This document shows, piece after piece, positions 8,690-16,267 of a DNA stretch of 35,120 bases. The position numbers were made by a program, and so were the translations under genes. Positions within the stretch are counted from its first letter, which is position 1, and the number at the start of each line of letters is the position of its first letter. Origin of the DNA: Defluviicoccus sp. (lineage in GTDB: Bacteria > Pseudomonadota > Alphaproteobacteria > MPNO01); the NCBI GenBank assembly GCA_022826125.1, contig JAJDVM010000108.1:1-35120 (forward strand), in the 5' to 3' direction. The notes beneath the pieces were generated by a model. That model was not told the origin of the DNA, searched no databases, and saw only the letters and a list, made by a program, of their open reading frames with translations.

Positions 8690-9139
8690 CTACTCGGCCA
8701 GCGCCCGGACCGGCGTCCGCCCGGCGAAGGCCGCGTGCGGCACCGCCATCTCGGCCAGCGACACCGAGGACAGCGCCTCGACCATCGCGCGGTTGATGCT
8801 CTGCCAGTTGGTGCGCGTCGGACACAGGGCCTCGATCTCGCAGACCAGCCCGTCCGGGCCTGTGCAATCAGTCAGCGCGATCGGCCCGTCGACCGCGCCG
8901 ATCACGTCGGCCATGGTGATCCCGCCGGCCGCCCGGGCCAGCAGGTACCCGCCCTTGTTGCCCCGGTAGGAGACCAGAAGATCGGCGTGCGCGAGCCGTT
9001 TCAGGATCTTGCTCACCGTCGGCTGCGGCAGGCCGCAGGACTGCGACAGCTCCCCGGCGGTGCGAAGCGCATCGGGCTCGCGCGCGAGCTGGGTCATAAG
9101 CACCACGGCGTAGTCGGCCATCCGGCTCAGCTTGATCAT
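8690..9139 (-). CDS. Rrf2-family regulator of the SUF operon (IscR/SufR-like)
   Basis: A 149-residue winged-helix regulator. The N-terminal [15 protein letters not shown] and the recognition region [19 protein letters not shown] (about 31-49) are characteristic of Rrf2 proteins, as is the wing [12 protein letters not shown]. Cys92, Cys100 and Cys106 (spacing C-x7-C-x5-C) are in the region where IscR binds its 2Fe-2S cluster, so cluster sensing is likely. It is the first gene of the SUF run, 13 bases before sufB, and presumably regulates its own operon according to Fe-S status. The ATG at 9139 has GGGGAAGG close upstream. Confidence 0.93.
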   Translation of the reverse strand: MIKLSRMADYAVVLMTQLAREPDALRTAGELSQSCGLPQPTVSKILKRLAHADLLVSYRGNKGGYLLARAAGGITMADVIGAVDGPIALTDCTGPDGLVCEIEALCPTRTNWQSINRAMVEALSSVSLAEMAVPHAAFAGRTPVRALAE

Positions 9140-9190
9140 CGCCTTCCCCGCGGACGGGTTTCCAAATAGGACCGCTTCGGTACGGATGGG

Positions 9191-9218
9191 AAAATAGTGT
9201 TGCGCGCGGCGGTGTCAA
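9191..9218 (-). promoter_or_regulatory. Predicted sigma70-type promoter of the SUF operon
   Basis: On the minus strand a perfect TTGACA (9213-9218) is followed after 16 bases by TATTTT (9191-9196). The start codon of the Rrf2 regulator is about 50 bases further on. I could not identify a convincing Rrf2/IscR operator palindrome between the promoter and the gene. Confidence 0.6.
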
Positions 9219-9231
9219 CGCCGGCTATACC

Positions 9232-9337
9232 GTCATTTCGAGCGGAGCGAAGAAATCCGGCAGCGCAGCCATGGCGACATGGTGCGTGGCAGATTTCTCC
9301 GCTTCGCCGCGTTTCACGCGGCTTCGGTCGAAATGAC
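9232..9337. repeat. Dispersed imperfect palindrome (GTCATTTCGAGCGGAGCG type)
   Basis: The left arm GTCATTTCGAGCGGAGCGAA (from 9232) and the right arm ending GGTCGAAATGAC (9337) form an inverted repeat. The inner stem GAAATC/GATTTC pairs as well. The right arm carries an extra small hairpin, CCGCG-TTTCA-CGCGG. The element fills the gap between the dioxygenase reductase stop (9356-9354) and the SUF promoter. It could end reductase-operon transcripts before they enter the SUF genes, though no T-run follows it. Confidence 0.7.
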
Positions 9338-9353
9338 GAGACTACTAAGCCGC

Positions 9354-10379
9354 TCAACTCGGCAGGAATTTCTCGCTGTGAATGGCGCCGGGGTCGACGC
9401 CCGCGCCGGTGAGCCAGGCGGTGCCGGCGTCGATCATCGGCGGCGGTCCGCAGAGATAGACGTCGCAATCGCCGGACCCGAGGATTTCCGGACGCAGCAG
9501 CGTCGTGACGTGCCCGGTCGGCCCCGACCATCCCTCCGCGCCCTCGACGACGCAGAGTTCCGTGGTGAGGCCGAGCCCCCGGTCGGCATAGTCTTGGAGC
9601 GCTTCCAGCGAGAACAGCTCGGCCGGGCTGTTGGCGCCGTAGAGGAGATGGATCGGCTGGCCCGTCGCTCCGGCCGCCAGCATGTGATCGAACATGGAGA
9701 GCATCGGCGCGAGCCCGGTGCCGCCCGCGACCATGACGATCGGCCGCCCCGGCGGGCGCAGATAGAACCGTCCGAACGGCCCGGTGACCGGCATCTCGTC
9801 GCCCGGCCGCGCGGGCCCGGCGACGTAATCGCTCATCGCGCCCTCCTCCAGCACCTTGATGTAGAAGGTGTAACGTCCGGTTTCTTCCGGCGGGTTGGCG
9901 AAGGAATAGGAGCGGACGGCGTCGGTCCCGGGAACGCCCAGATGCACGTACTGGCCGGGCATGAACTCGACCGGCCCGTGATCGCCGTCCTCCGGCTCCA
10001 CGACCAGGCGGACGACGCTTTCCGCCACCGTCTCGATCCCGGCCACGCGTCCATTCCGCGTCGCGGGCGGCGCCTTGAGCGAGAAGGTCGAAGGATACGG
10101 ATACTCGATCACGCAGTCGGACAGGACGTGCATCTGGCAGGTCAGCACCTCGCGCCGCGCCGCCTCCTCGGCGCTCAGCGCGTCCTCGCTGTACTCGTCC
10201 ATGCGGTACTCGCCCGAGGTGCACACGCCCTTGCAGGTCGCGCAGGCGCCTTCGAGGCAATCGGTCTCGATGCGGATGCGGTGCTTCAGCGCAGCCAGGT
10301 AGATCGTGTCGTCCTCGTCGGCCTGGATCCGCGCGATGCGTCCGTCGTCGAAGACCAGCGTGACGGTGTGGGCCGTCAT
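9354..10379 (-). CDS. Reductase of a Rieske dioxygenase (BenC-like, 2Fe-2S/FAD/NAD)
   Basis: A 341-residue electron-transfer protein with three parts. An N-terminal plant-type 2Fe-2S ferredoxin has Cys41, Cys46, Cys49 and Cys81 (CLEGACATCKGVC ... LTCQ). The FAD domain has RSYSF at 156-160. The NAD domain has GGTGLAP (219-225) and the C-terminal CGPPPM (310-315). This order, ferredoxin first, is the BenC/XylZ type. It passes electrons from NADH to the Rieske oxygenase encoded upstream in the same operon. The ATG at 10379 overlaps the stop of the alcohol dehydrogenase gene as ATGA. It is the last gene of its operon. Confidence 0.93.
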   Translation of the reverse strand: MTAHTVTLVFDDGRIARIQADEDDTIYLAALKHRIRIETDCLEGACATCKGVCTSGEYRMDEYSEDALSAEEAARREVLTCQMHVLSDCVIEYPYPSTFSLKAPPATRNGRVAGIETVAESVVRLVVEPEDGDHGPVEFMPGQYVHLGVPGTDAVRSYSFANPPEETGRYTFYIKVLEEGAMSDYVAGPARPGDEMPVTGPFGRFYLRPPGRPIVMVAGGTGLAPMLSMFDHMLAAGATGQPIHLLYGANSPAELFSLEALQDYADRGLGLTTELCVVEGAEGWSGPTGHVTTLLRPEILGSGDCDVYLCGPPPMIDAGTAWLTGAGVDPGAIHSEKFLPS

Positions 10380-11407
10380 GGCACCAGGACGGGCTTGAGC
10401 GCCTCGCCGGCGCGGATGAGGTCGAACCCGCGCAGGGCTTCCGACAGCGGGAGAACGTGGCTGCGGACCGGAGCGAGGTCGACGGCGCCTTCCGCGAGGA
10501 GCTCGGTCGCCCGCTGCCAGGTCTGCCAAATCAGCCGCCCGTGGATGTTCTGCATCGACGGGCATTTCAGCAGCCACCATGTGAAGTCCACCGGAATGGC
10601 CGACGGCGGCGCGCCGACCAGCCGGAAGTCCCCGCCCTTGGCGAGCGCCTCGAAGACCGCGTTGAAGCCGGCCTCGGTGCCGGAGAACTCGATGCCCACA
10701 TCCGCGCCCGCCCCGCCGGTCAGGTCGCGGACGACCGCCGCCGGATCCTCGGCGTTCGCGTCGACCGCGCGGTCGGCGCCCATACTTTCCGCAGCGCGAA
10801 GGCGGAGGGGATTGATGTCGCAGGCGATCACCCTGAGAGCGCCGAGGGCGCGGGCCACGGCAACCGTCATCAGGCCGATCGGCCCGCAGCCGTTGACCAG
10901 CACCGACAGCCCCGAGACGCCGGCCCCGGCGTGGCAGGCATGGACGGCGATCCCGAAGGGCTCCAGCATCGCCGCCGTCTCGTGCGGGAGGTCCGGCGGG
11001 TTCACCCACGCGATCGACGCCGGCACCGTCAGGGACTCGGCGAAGGCGCCGTCGATGTCGATCCCCGGGTAGCGGGTGTTCTCGCAGAGATGAGCGCGCT
11101 CCAGCCGGCAGGAGCGGCAGCGACCGCAATAGATGTGGCTTTCCAGGCTCACCCGGTCGCCGACGGCGAGCCCCTCCACGCCCGGCCCGATGGCCTCGAC
11201 GGTGCCCGACACCTCGTGTCCGAGCACCCGGGGCAACGCCATGCGCCGCGCCATTCGGGGCGCCCAGTTGTAGATCTGCATGTCGGTGCCGCAGATCCCG
11301 GCGGCGCCGACCCGGATCGAAATCTCTCCGGGACCCGGTTCGCGCGGATCGATTTCACGAAGCGCGATCCCGCCGACTTCCGGAGCGATTTTCTGAAGGC
11401 TCAGCAA
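10376..11407 (-). CDS. Zinc-dependent alcohol dehydrogenase, threonine dehydrogenase-like (MDR family)
   Basis: A 343-residue medium-chain dehydrogenase. Catalytic zinc ligands are expected at Cys39 (GICGTDMQIYNW), His64-Glu65 (GHEVSG) and Glu149 (MLEPFG). The structural zinc site is Cys94, Cys97, Cys100 and Cys108. The nucleotide-binding turn is GCGPIG (173-178). CGTDMQIYNW and the late HGRLIWQTW resemble L-threonine 3-dehydrogenase, but the operon lies around a ring dioxygenase, so it may instead oxidise the diol or alcohol produced there. The start is a TTG at 11407: no ATG or GTG is close and the N-terminus aligns well from there. It ends in a 4-bp overlap with the reductase gene. Confidence 0.9.
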   Translation of the reverse strand: MLSLQKIAPEVGGIALREIDPREPGPGEISIRVGAAGICGTDMQIYNWAPRMARRMALPRVLGHEVSGTVEAIGPGVEGLAVGDRVSLESHIYCGRCRSCRLERAHLCENTRYPGIDIDGAFAESLTVPASIAWVNPPDLPHETAAMLEPFGIAVHACHAGAGVSGLSVLVNGCGPIGLMTVAVARALGALRVIACDINPLRLRAAESMGADRAVDANAEDPAAVVRDLTGGAGADVGIEFSGTEAGFNAVFEALAKGGDFRLVGAPPSAIPVDFTWWLLKCPSMQNIHGRLIWQTWQRATELLAEGAVDLAPVRSHVLPLSEALRGFDLIRAGEALKPVLVP

Positions 11408-11413
11408 CGGTCT

Positions 11414-11920
11414 CTACAGGTGGTAGATGTCGATCGGCCCTTCGAGCCGGTCGTCGATGAAGACGATCTTCTTGCGCGCGATCTTCAGCGCACCGTCGAC
11501 GCGGCGGAACGCGAAGTCGTAGAGACTCCCCCGCGTCGCCGCGCCCTTCTTGCCGTAGACATGGACGATGCAGTTGGCGGTCGCCTCGACGGTGTCGCCG
11601 CCGGCGCTCTCGACCAGCACGTTGCCGATCAGGTGAACCGTGCGGTCGAGCGGCACGGAAGCGTAGGAATCCCGCGACTCGATCCGGAATACCCGGTCCT
11701 CCAGCCCGCCCCGGTTCCGCAAATAGATCAGGTTGAGCTGGGTGTCGGGATCGGTGGTGGTCTCCTCCTCGCTCGCCCAGGCCGGGACCCAGTAGACCGC
11801 GTCCTCGGTATAGAGGTCGATCCACTCGTCCCAGCGCCGCCGGTCGAGCAGCATCGCCTCGCGGTTGATAAGGGCCGCGACCTCGCGCTCCAGACCGGCG
11901 TCGATGCCGTCGGCGCTCAT
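11414..11920 (-). CDS. Aromatic ring-hydroxylating dioxygenase, beta (small) subunit
   Basis: A 168-residue small subunit of the SnoaL-like fold, related to BenB. Typical stretches are INREAMLLDRRRWDEWIDLY near the N-terminus, YWVPAW, VHLIGNVLVES and, at the end, IVFIDDRLEGPIDIYHL. It has no cofactor and stabilises the alpha3beta3 oxygenase. The frame is open further upstream, but the ATG at 11920 overlaps the alpha-subunit stop as ATGA and gives the usual length of about 160-170 residues. Six bases separate its stop from the dehydrogenase start. Confidence 0.94.
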   Translation of the reverse strand: MSADGIDAGLEREVAALINREAMLLDRRRWDEWIDLYTEDAVYWVPAWASEEETTTDPDTQLNLIYLRNRGGLEDRVFRIESRDSYASVPLDRTVHLIGNVLVESAGGDTVEATANCIVHVYGKKGAATRGSLYDFAFRRVDGALKIARKKIVFIDDRLEGPIDIYHL

Positions 11921-13248
11921 CGGGCGCCGTTCTCCATGCGGTCGACCCAGGCCCGGTAGAAGCCGTGGAACAGTCCTTCGTGGTCCCAGTCGGGGCAGCA
12001 TCCGGAAGGCTCGAACCCCAGCCTGCGGGCGTCCTCGTCGGGGCCGACGATCAGATCCGGAAGGCCCCGCGTCATGTCGTTCCACCGGCTCAGCCGCCCG
12101 GAGGATCCGTCCTGCACCGCTTCGAGCGCCGCGACGTCGTCCGAGGTCGCCATGCCGGCGGTCAGGTAGAAATCCTCGAACTTCCTCAATCGCGCGGCGC
12201 GCGCGGCGGTGCTCTCCCCCTTGGGCGCGATGCAATAGACGGTCACTTCGGCCAGATCCGGCGAGATCGGCTTCATCAGGCGGATCTGGGTGGACGGGTT
12301 GTCCATCAGCATGACGTTCGGGAACACGTAGAGATTGCGGCCCCGGTTGAGGATCCAGTCGGCCGACACGGGGTCGAGATTCTCCTCCAGCCAGTCCTTC
12401 GATTCGTAGATCGGACGGACATGCGGCGTGGTGTGGAGCGCCCAGATCGACATGTGGCCGTTACCGAGGTCGTAGGCGCCGGTGGGCACGTTGCCCTTGA
12501 TCCGCCCCGACTCGGTCTGACGCATGCCGGTGGTGGAATCACGGGTCTCGCGGTTGGAGATGGTGGAGGCGAAAACCCGGTGAACCGTGGTCACGTGGTA
12601 GCCATCGACGCTGTTCTCGGCCTGCAGCTTCCAGTTGCCGCGGATCATGTAGGTCGACGATCCGGGAACCACTTCCAGACCGTTCCGCGCCTGGTCGGCA
12701 AGCAGGTCGATCCAGCGGGCGGCCGCTCCGAGATGCTCTTCCAGCGGCGGCACGTCGGGGGTCAGGCTGCCGAAGACGAACCCCTTGTAGGAGCCCAGCG
12801 CGCCGATCCTCCGCAGGTTGAAGCGCTCGCGCGAAAATCCCGGGTCCGAGAAGCCGCCCTCCTCGTTCTTGATCCGGATGCAGCGCCCGCCGAGGTCGTA
12901 GGCCCAGCCGTGAAAGCGGCAGGTGAGCGCGCGCGCGCTGCCCTGCCTGAACGGCGTCAACAGCGCGCCGCGATGCGAGCACGCGTTGATGAAGCAGCCG
13001 AGCGAGCCGTCCTTCTGGCGCATCACGAAGACCGGCTGGCGGCCGATCTCCGTCGCGAAGTAATCGCCCGGGTTCTCCACCTGCCCCTCGTGGCAGAGGA
13101 AGACCCATCCGCCTTCGAAGATGCGCTCGATCTCGGCCTCGAACACGGCCTCGTCGGTGTAGATCGACCGGTCGACCCGGAAGACCCCCTCGTCGACCCT
13201 GTCGTCGACAAGGTCGCGGAAGCTTCCTGGATAGGCGGCTCCGTCCAT
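11917..13248 (-). CDS. Aromatic ring-hydroxylating dioxygenase, alpha subunit (benzoate/toluate type)
   Basis: A 443-residue Rieske non-haem iron oxygenase subunit. The Rieske cluster is bound by Cys90-x-His92 and Cys110-x2-His113 (NACSHRGALL ... TCRFHGW), with the canonical 17 residues between. The mononuclear iron site includes His218 and His223 in ENSVDGYHVTTVH, with Asp215 as the expected electron bridge. FEGGWVFLCHEGQ, GSSTYMIRGNWKLQAEN and VTVYCIAPKGE closely resemble the BenA/XylX class, which turns benzoates into cis-diol carboxylates. The exact substrate is not known. It is the first gene of its operon; ATG 13248 is preceded by GGGGGACGAG. Confidence 0.93.
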   Translation of the reverse strand: MDGAAYPGSFRDLVDDRVDEGVFRVDRSIYTDEAVFEAEIERIFEGGWVFLCHEGQVENPGDYFATEIGRQPVFVMRQKDGSLGCFINACSHRGALLTPFRQGSARALTCRFHGWAYDLGGRCIRIKNEEGGFSDPGFSRERFNLRRIGALGSYKGFVFGSLTPDVPPLEEHLGAAARWIDLLADQARNGLEVVPGSSTYMIRGNWKLQAENSVDGYHVTTVHRVFASTISNRETRDSTTGMRQTESGRIKGNVPTGAYDLGNGHMSIWALHTTPHVRPIYESKDWLEENLDPVSADWILNRGRNLYVFPNVMLMDNPSTQIRLMKPISPDLAEVTVYCIAPKGESTAARAARLRKFEDFYLTAGMATSDDVAALEAVQDGSSGRLSRWNDMTRGLPDLIVGPDEDARRLGFEPSGCCPDWDHEGLFHGFYRAWVDRMENGAR

Positions 13249-13290
13249 CTCGTCCCCCGTCCGTTCGTCCCGCGCCGTTGCGGTGCGGAC

Positions 13291-13317
13291 AGTTTATCCC
13301 TGCCCTTTATTTATCAA
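13291..13317 (-). promoter_or_regulatory. Possible promoter of the dioxygenase operon
   Basis: The AT-richest stretch in this neighbourhood. On the minus strand TTGATA (13312-13317) and TAAACT (13291-13296) lie 15 bases apart (16 if TTTGAT is used as the -35). The spacing is short and the match partial. It sits 43 bases before the alpha-subunit ATG. Confidence 0.35.
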
Positions 13318-13347
13318 AGCTCGATGAAGCGGTGAAGGCGATGCGGG

Positions 13348-14268
13348 TTACCGGTCGGCCAGCAGGTCGCAGGCCAGCTTGGCCGCCGTGACGTCCTCGA
13401 TCGCGATACCGACCGAATCGTAGATCACCGTCGCGCCCTCCGGGACGGATTTCGCGCCGGCGAAGATTTCGCCGATCTCGGCGAAGATCTCGCATCCCGA
13501 ACCGCGCACGTTGCCCGCCTGGTCGCGCGCGGCATCGCAAGATTCGACGACGACCGTGTTGACCATCGCGGCGTCGTCGAGCTCGCGCCCATCGCGCCCG
13601 TTCCATCCGACCGAGGCCACGAAGGCGCCCGGTTTCAGCCAGCCCCCCTCGAGGATCGGCTCCGTGGCGGAGGTCGCGCAGACGACGATGTCCGCATCGC
13701 GCACCGCGGCCTCGGCGTCAGCCATGAAGACCGCGCCGATCTCCTCCGCCGCGGCGCGCCCGGAGGTCCCGGTCCTCGCCCACAGCCGGAGCTCGCCGAG
13801 CGGCCTGACCGCGGCCAGCGCGCTGGCGTGGGCACGCGCCTGCACGCCGCTGCCCATGATGGTAGTCACACTGGGATTCCGGACAGCCAGTCTGCGCGCG
13901 GCGGCGGCCGACCCCGCGGCCGTCCGCATCTCGGTGATCAATCGGCCGTCCAGCGCCGCGACCGGCGATCCGTTGTCCCTGTCGAACACCAGGATCACCG
14001 CCTGGTGGGTCGGAATTCCGGTGCCGGCGTTGCCGTGGAACAGGGTGACGACCTTGACCGCCATGGCGTCGCCGATGGCCGGCATCGCGCCGATGAACGC
14101 GTCCTGCCCCGGCACCGGGAGCATCTGGCGCACCGGCTGCACGACCTCGCCCGCGGAGAACGAGATCATCGCCCGTTCGATCGCGTCGATCAGCGCCGGC
14201 CATTCGAGGACGCCGGCGATCGCCGCCTCGTCATGGAACGGGAGAGACTCCAGACCCGTATGCGCCAT
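13348..14268 (-). CDS. Ornithine cyclodeaminase / mu-crystallin family oxidoreductase
   Basis: A 306-residue NAD(P)-dependent enzyme of the OCD/mu-crystallin family. Seen are Lys72 in AVKVVTLF (substrate carboxylate contact in the family), Arg115-Thr116 in EMRTAAGSAAA, and the Rossmann turn MGSGVQARAH (GSGVQA at 139-144). Members include ornithine cyclodeaminase, ketimine reductases and alanine dehydrogenases, so the enzyme probably interconverts an amino acid and a cyclic or open imine. It is the final gene of the minus-strand catabolic operon, 24 bases after the monooxygenase gene. The ATG at 14268 has a strong GGAGGAAG site. The specific substrate cannot be stated. Confidence 0.88.
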   Translation of the reverse strand: MAHTGLESLPFHDEAAIAGVLEWPALIDAIERAMISFSAGEVVQPVRQMLPVPGQDAFIGAMPAIGDAMAVKVVTLFHGNAGTGIPTHQAVILVFDRDNGSPVAALDGRLITEMRTAAGSAAAARRLAVRNPSVTTIMGSGVQARAHASALAAVRPLGELRLWARTGTSGRAAAEEIGAVFMADAEAAVRDADIVVCATSATEPILEGGWLKPGAFVASVGWNGRDGRELDDAAMVNTVVVESCDAARDQAGNVRGSGCEIFAEIGEIFAGAKSVPEGATVIYDSVGIAIEDVTAAKLACDLLADR

Positions 14269-14292
14269 TTCGCTTCCTCCAACGTCTCTCGA

Positions 14293-15471
14293 TCACACGA
14301 ACGGGTCCGGGCAGGGCAGGCCCAGCGCCACCGCGCCCTGGATCGCCCCAGCGATGTCCCAGGTGAGCGCGATGTGGCGCGCAACCGCGTTGGCGTCGCG
14401 CCAGGCGCGGTTGACCGGATCGCCGGCGGCGAGGCCCCGCCCGCCCGAGATCGGCAGCAGGCGCTCGATCGCGCGGCAGCAGGTCATGGCCGCGAAGGTG
14501 TTGTCGCGGCGATAGCGCACGCGCTCCTCCACGGCGGGGATCGCGTCGGCCTCGCCCCATGCGACGATCTCGCGCCGGTTGCGGTCGACCAGCGCATGGG
14601 CCGCGTCGATTTCCGCCATCGACTCGGCGACCCGCAACTGGACGCTCTGCTGGCTTGCGATAGGCGCGCCGGTCGCGCGGCTGGTCGGCTGCATGGACGC
14701 GGTCAGGTGCTCGACCGCGCCCCGCGCCGCGCCGATCGCGACGCCCACCAGGTTGAAGCTGAACACCGCCATTTGCGGCAACCGGTAGAGGTAGCCCGGA
14801 TTGACCGCGCAACCCGGCCCCTCCCCCGCGCACAGCGCCGCGAACGGCGCGATCCGGCGGTCGGGAACGAACGCATCCTCCACGACGATGTCGTTGCTGC
14901 CGCTCCCCGCGAGCCCGGTCGCATTCCAGGTATCGAGGACCCGGCAGTCGGCGAGCGGCACCACCAGATAGTGGAGCTCCCCGTCCGGAGCGTCCTTCGA
15001 GGCAAGCTTGGCCACCAGAATGGCCCAGCCGCAATAGTCGACGCCGCTGGAGAATGGCCAGCGGCCCGACAGGCGATACCCGCCATTCGTCCGCCGGGCC
15101 GAAATTTCGGATCCGGCGAAAGACGTCGCGACGCAGGTCTCCGGATCGCTTCCCCAGACTTCCTCCTGCGCCTCGCCCGGCATCATGCCGAGCAGCCATC
15201 CGTGGCAGGCGAGCAGCCCGGCCACCCAGGCGCTCGACGGGCAGGCGCGGGCGAGCTCCATCGACATCTCGGTCTGGATCCCGAAGGGCAGCTCCAGCCC
15301 GCCGAAGCCGCACGGCTGCATCACCCGGTAGAACCCGGCCTTCAGGAACGCCTCATGGGTTTCGGGAAGCAGCTTGCGGTTGGCTTCCGTCGCCTCGGCG
15401 CGCTCCCGCAATTCCGGAATCATCGCCCGGGCCGCGTCGAGGATGGTCTCCGGATCGCCGGTATGGATCAT
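14293..15471 (-). CDS. Flavin-dependent monooxygenase, HsaA/HpaB2-like (acyl-CoA dehydrogenase fold)
   Basis: A 392-residue protein of the acyl-CoA dehydrogenase fold, but of the two-component monooxygenase branch (HsaA, p-hydroxyphenylacetate hydroxylase C2). Indicators are the N-terminal LLPETHEAFLKAGFYRVMQP, FGGLELPF, the GRWPFSSGVDYCGWAI block and the C-terminal SGGRGL. Such enzymes use reduced FMN/FAD supplied by a separate reductase to hydroxylate a phenol-like substrate. No small flavin reductase of the HsaB/HpaC type is seen in the window. An ATG at 15528 would overlap the upstream SDR gene by 41 bases; the ATG at 15471 gives the typical length and was chosen. Confidence 0.85.
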   Translation of the reverse strand: MIHTGDPETILDAARAMIPELRERAEATEANRKLLPETHEAFLKAGFYRVMQPCGFGGLELPFGIQTEMSMELARACPSSAWVAGLLACHGWLLGMMPGEAQEEVWGSDPETCVATSFAGSEISARRTNGGYRLSGRWPFSSGVDYCGWAILVAKLASKDAPDGELHYLVVPLADCRVLDTWNATGLAGSGSNDIVVEDAFVPDRRIAPFAALCAGEGPGCAVNPGYLYRLPQMAVFSFNLVGVAIGAARGAVEHLTASMQPTSRATGAPIASQQSVQLRVAESMAEIDAAHALVDRNRREIVAWGEADAIPAVEERVRYRRDNTFAAMTCCRAIERLLPISGGRGLAAGDPVNRAWRDANAVARHIALTWDIAGAIQGAVALGLPCPDPFV

Positions 15472-15487
15472 CCCGCGATCCGGCGTC

Positions 15488-16240
15488 CTAGCAGGTGTAG
15501 TTGAGCCCGAGCCGGCCGCCGTCGGCATAGACGGTCTCCCCGGTGATGTAGCTCGCCTTGTCGCTCGCGAGGAAGGCCACGATGTCGGCGATCTCGCGCG
15601 GCGTTCCCATGCGCTTGAGCGGCGTGCGCGACATGGCCACCTTCATGGCTTCCGGGTTCTCGTTGACCGCCGCCATCATTGCCGTGTCGATCGAGCCGGG
15701 GCCAACGGCGTTGACCCGGATGCCGTGCGGAGCGAGCGCCAGCGCGCTCGCCTTGGTCAGCTGCATGACGCCGCCCTTGGAGGCGCAATAGGCCGCGATG
15801 CTCGGGATCGCGACCTGGGCGTTGACCGACGACATGTTGACGATCGAACCCTCGATGCCCGCCTCGACCATCGATCTCGCGGCGCGCTGGGTGGCGAGGA
15901 AGGTGCCGACCAGGTTGACGTCGATCACCGAGGTGAACTGCTCGAGCGAGGTCTCGAGGAAGTCGCACGGAATGGCGATGCCCGCGCAGTTCACCAGGAT
16001 GGAGAGCGGACCGATTTCGGCGTCGATCCGGTCGAACATCGAGGCGACCTGCCCGGCGTCTCCCATGTCGCACACCATCGCCTCGGTATCCCCGCCAAGC
16101 CGCCTCGCGGCCTCCGTGACGCCCGCCTCGTCGATGTCGGCGAGGACGATCCGCGCGCCGTCCTCGGCGATCGCTTCGGCGCAGGCATAGCCGATCCCCC
16201 GCGCGCCGCCGGTAATCAAGGCGGTGGGCCGTTCCGTCAT
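15488..16240 (-). CDS. Short-chain dehydrogenase/reductase (SDR)
   Basis: A 250-residue classical SDR. It has TGGARGIG (10-17) for cofactor binding, with Asp35-Ile-Asp37 (LADIDE) after the second strand suggesting a preference for NAD. NCAG is at 84-87, and the catalytic Ser138, Tyr151 and Lys155 are in SS(x12)YCASK. The C-terminal YADGGRLGLNYTC is family-like. The substrate is an unidentified alcohol or ketone, probably a pathway intermediate. The ATG at 16240 is preceded by AAGGGAAGGA. It lies between the FAD oxidase and HsaA-like genes with 16-27 base gaps. Confidence 0.92.
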   Translation of the reverse strand: MTERPTALITGGARGIGYACAEAIAEDGARIVLADIDEAGVTEAARRLGGDTEAMVCDMGDAGQVASMFDRIDAEIGPLSILVNCAGIAIPCDFLETSLEQFTSVIDVNLVGTFLATQRAARSMVEAGIEGSIVNMSSVNAQVAIPSIAAYCASKGGVMQLTKASALALAPHGIRVNAVGPGSIDTAMMAAVNENPEAMKVAMSRTPLKRMGTPREIADIVAFLASDKASYITGETVYADGGRLGLNYTC

Positions 16241-16267
16241 CCGATATTCCTTCCCTTGCCGTTGCCT

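Noticed and set aside
10376..11407. Naming the alcohol dehydrogenase as tdh for threonine catabolism
   Set aside because: No kbl (2-amino-3-ketobutyrate CoA ligase) is next to it and it sits inside a dioxygenase operon.
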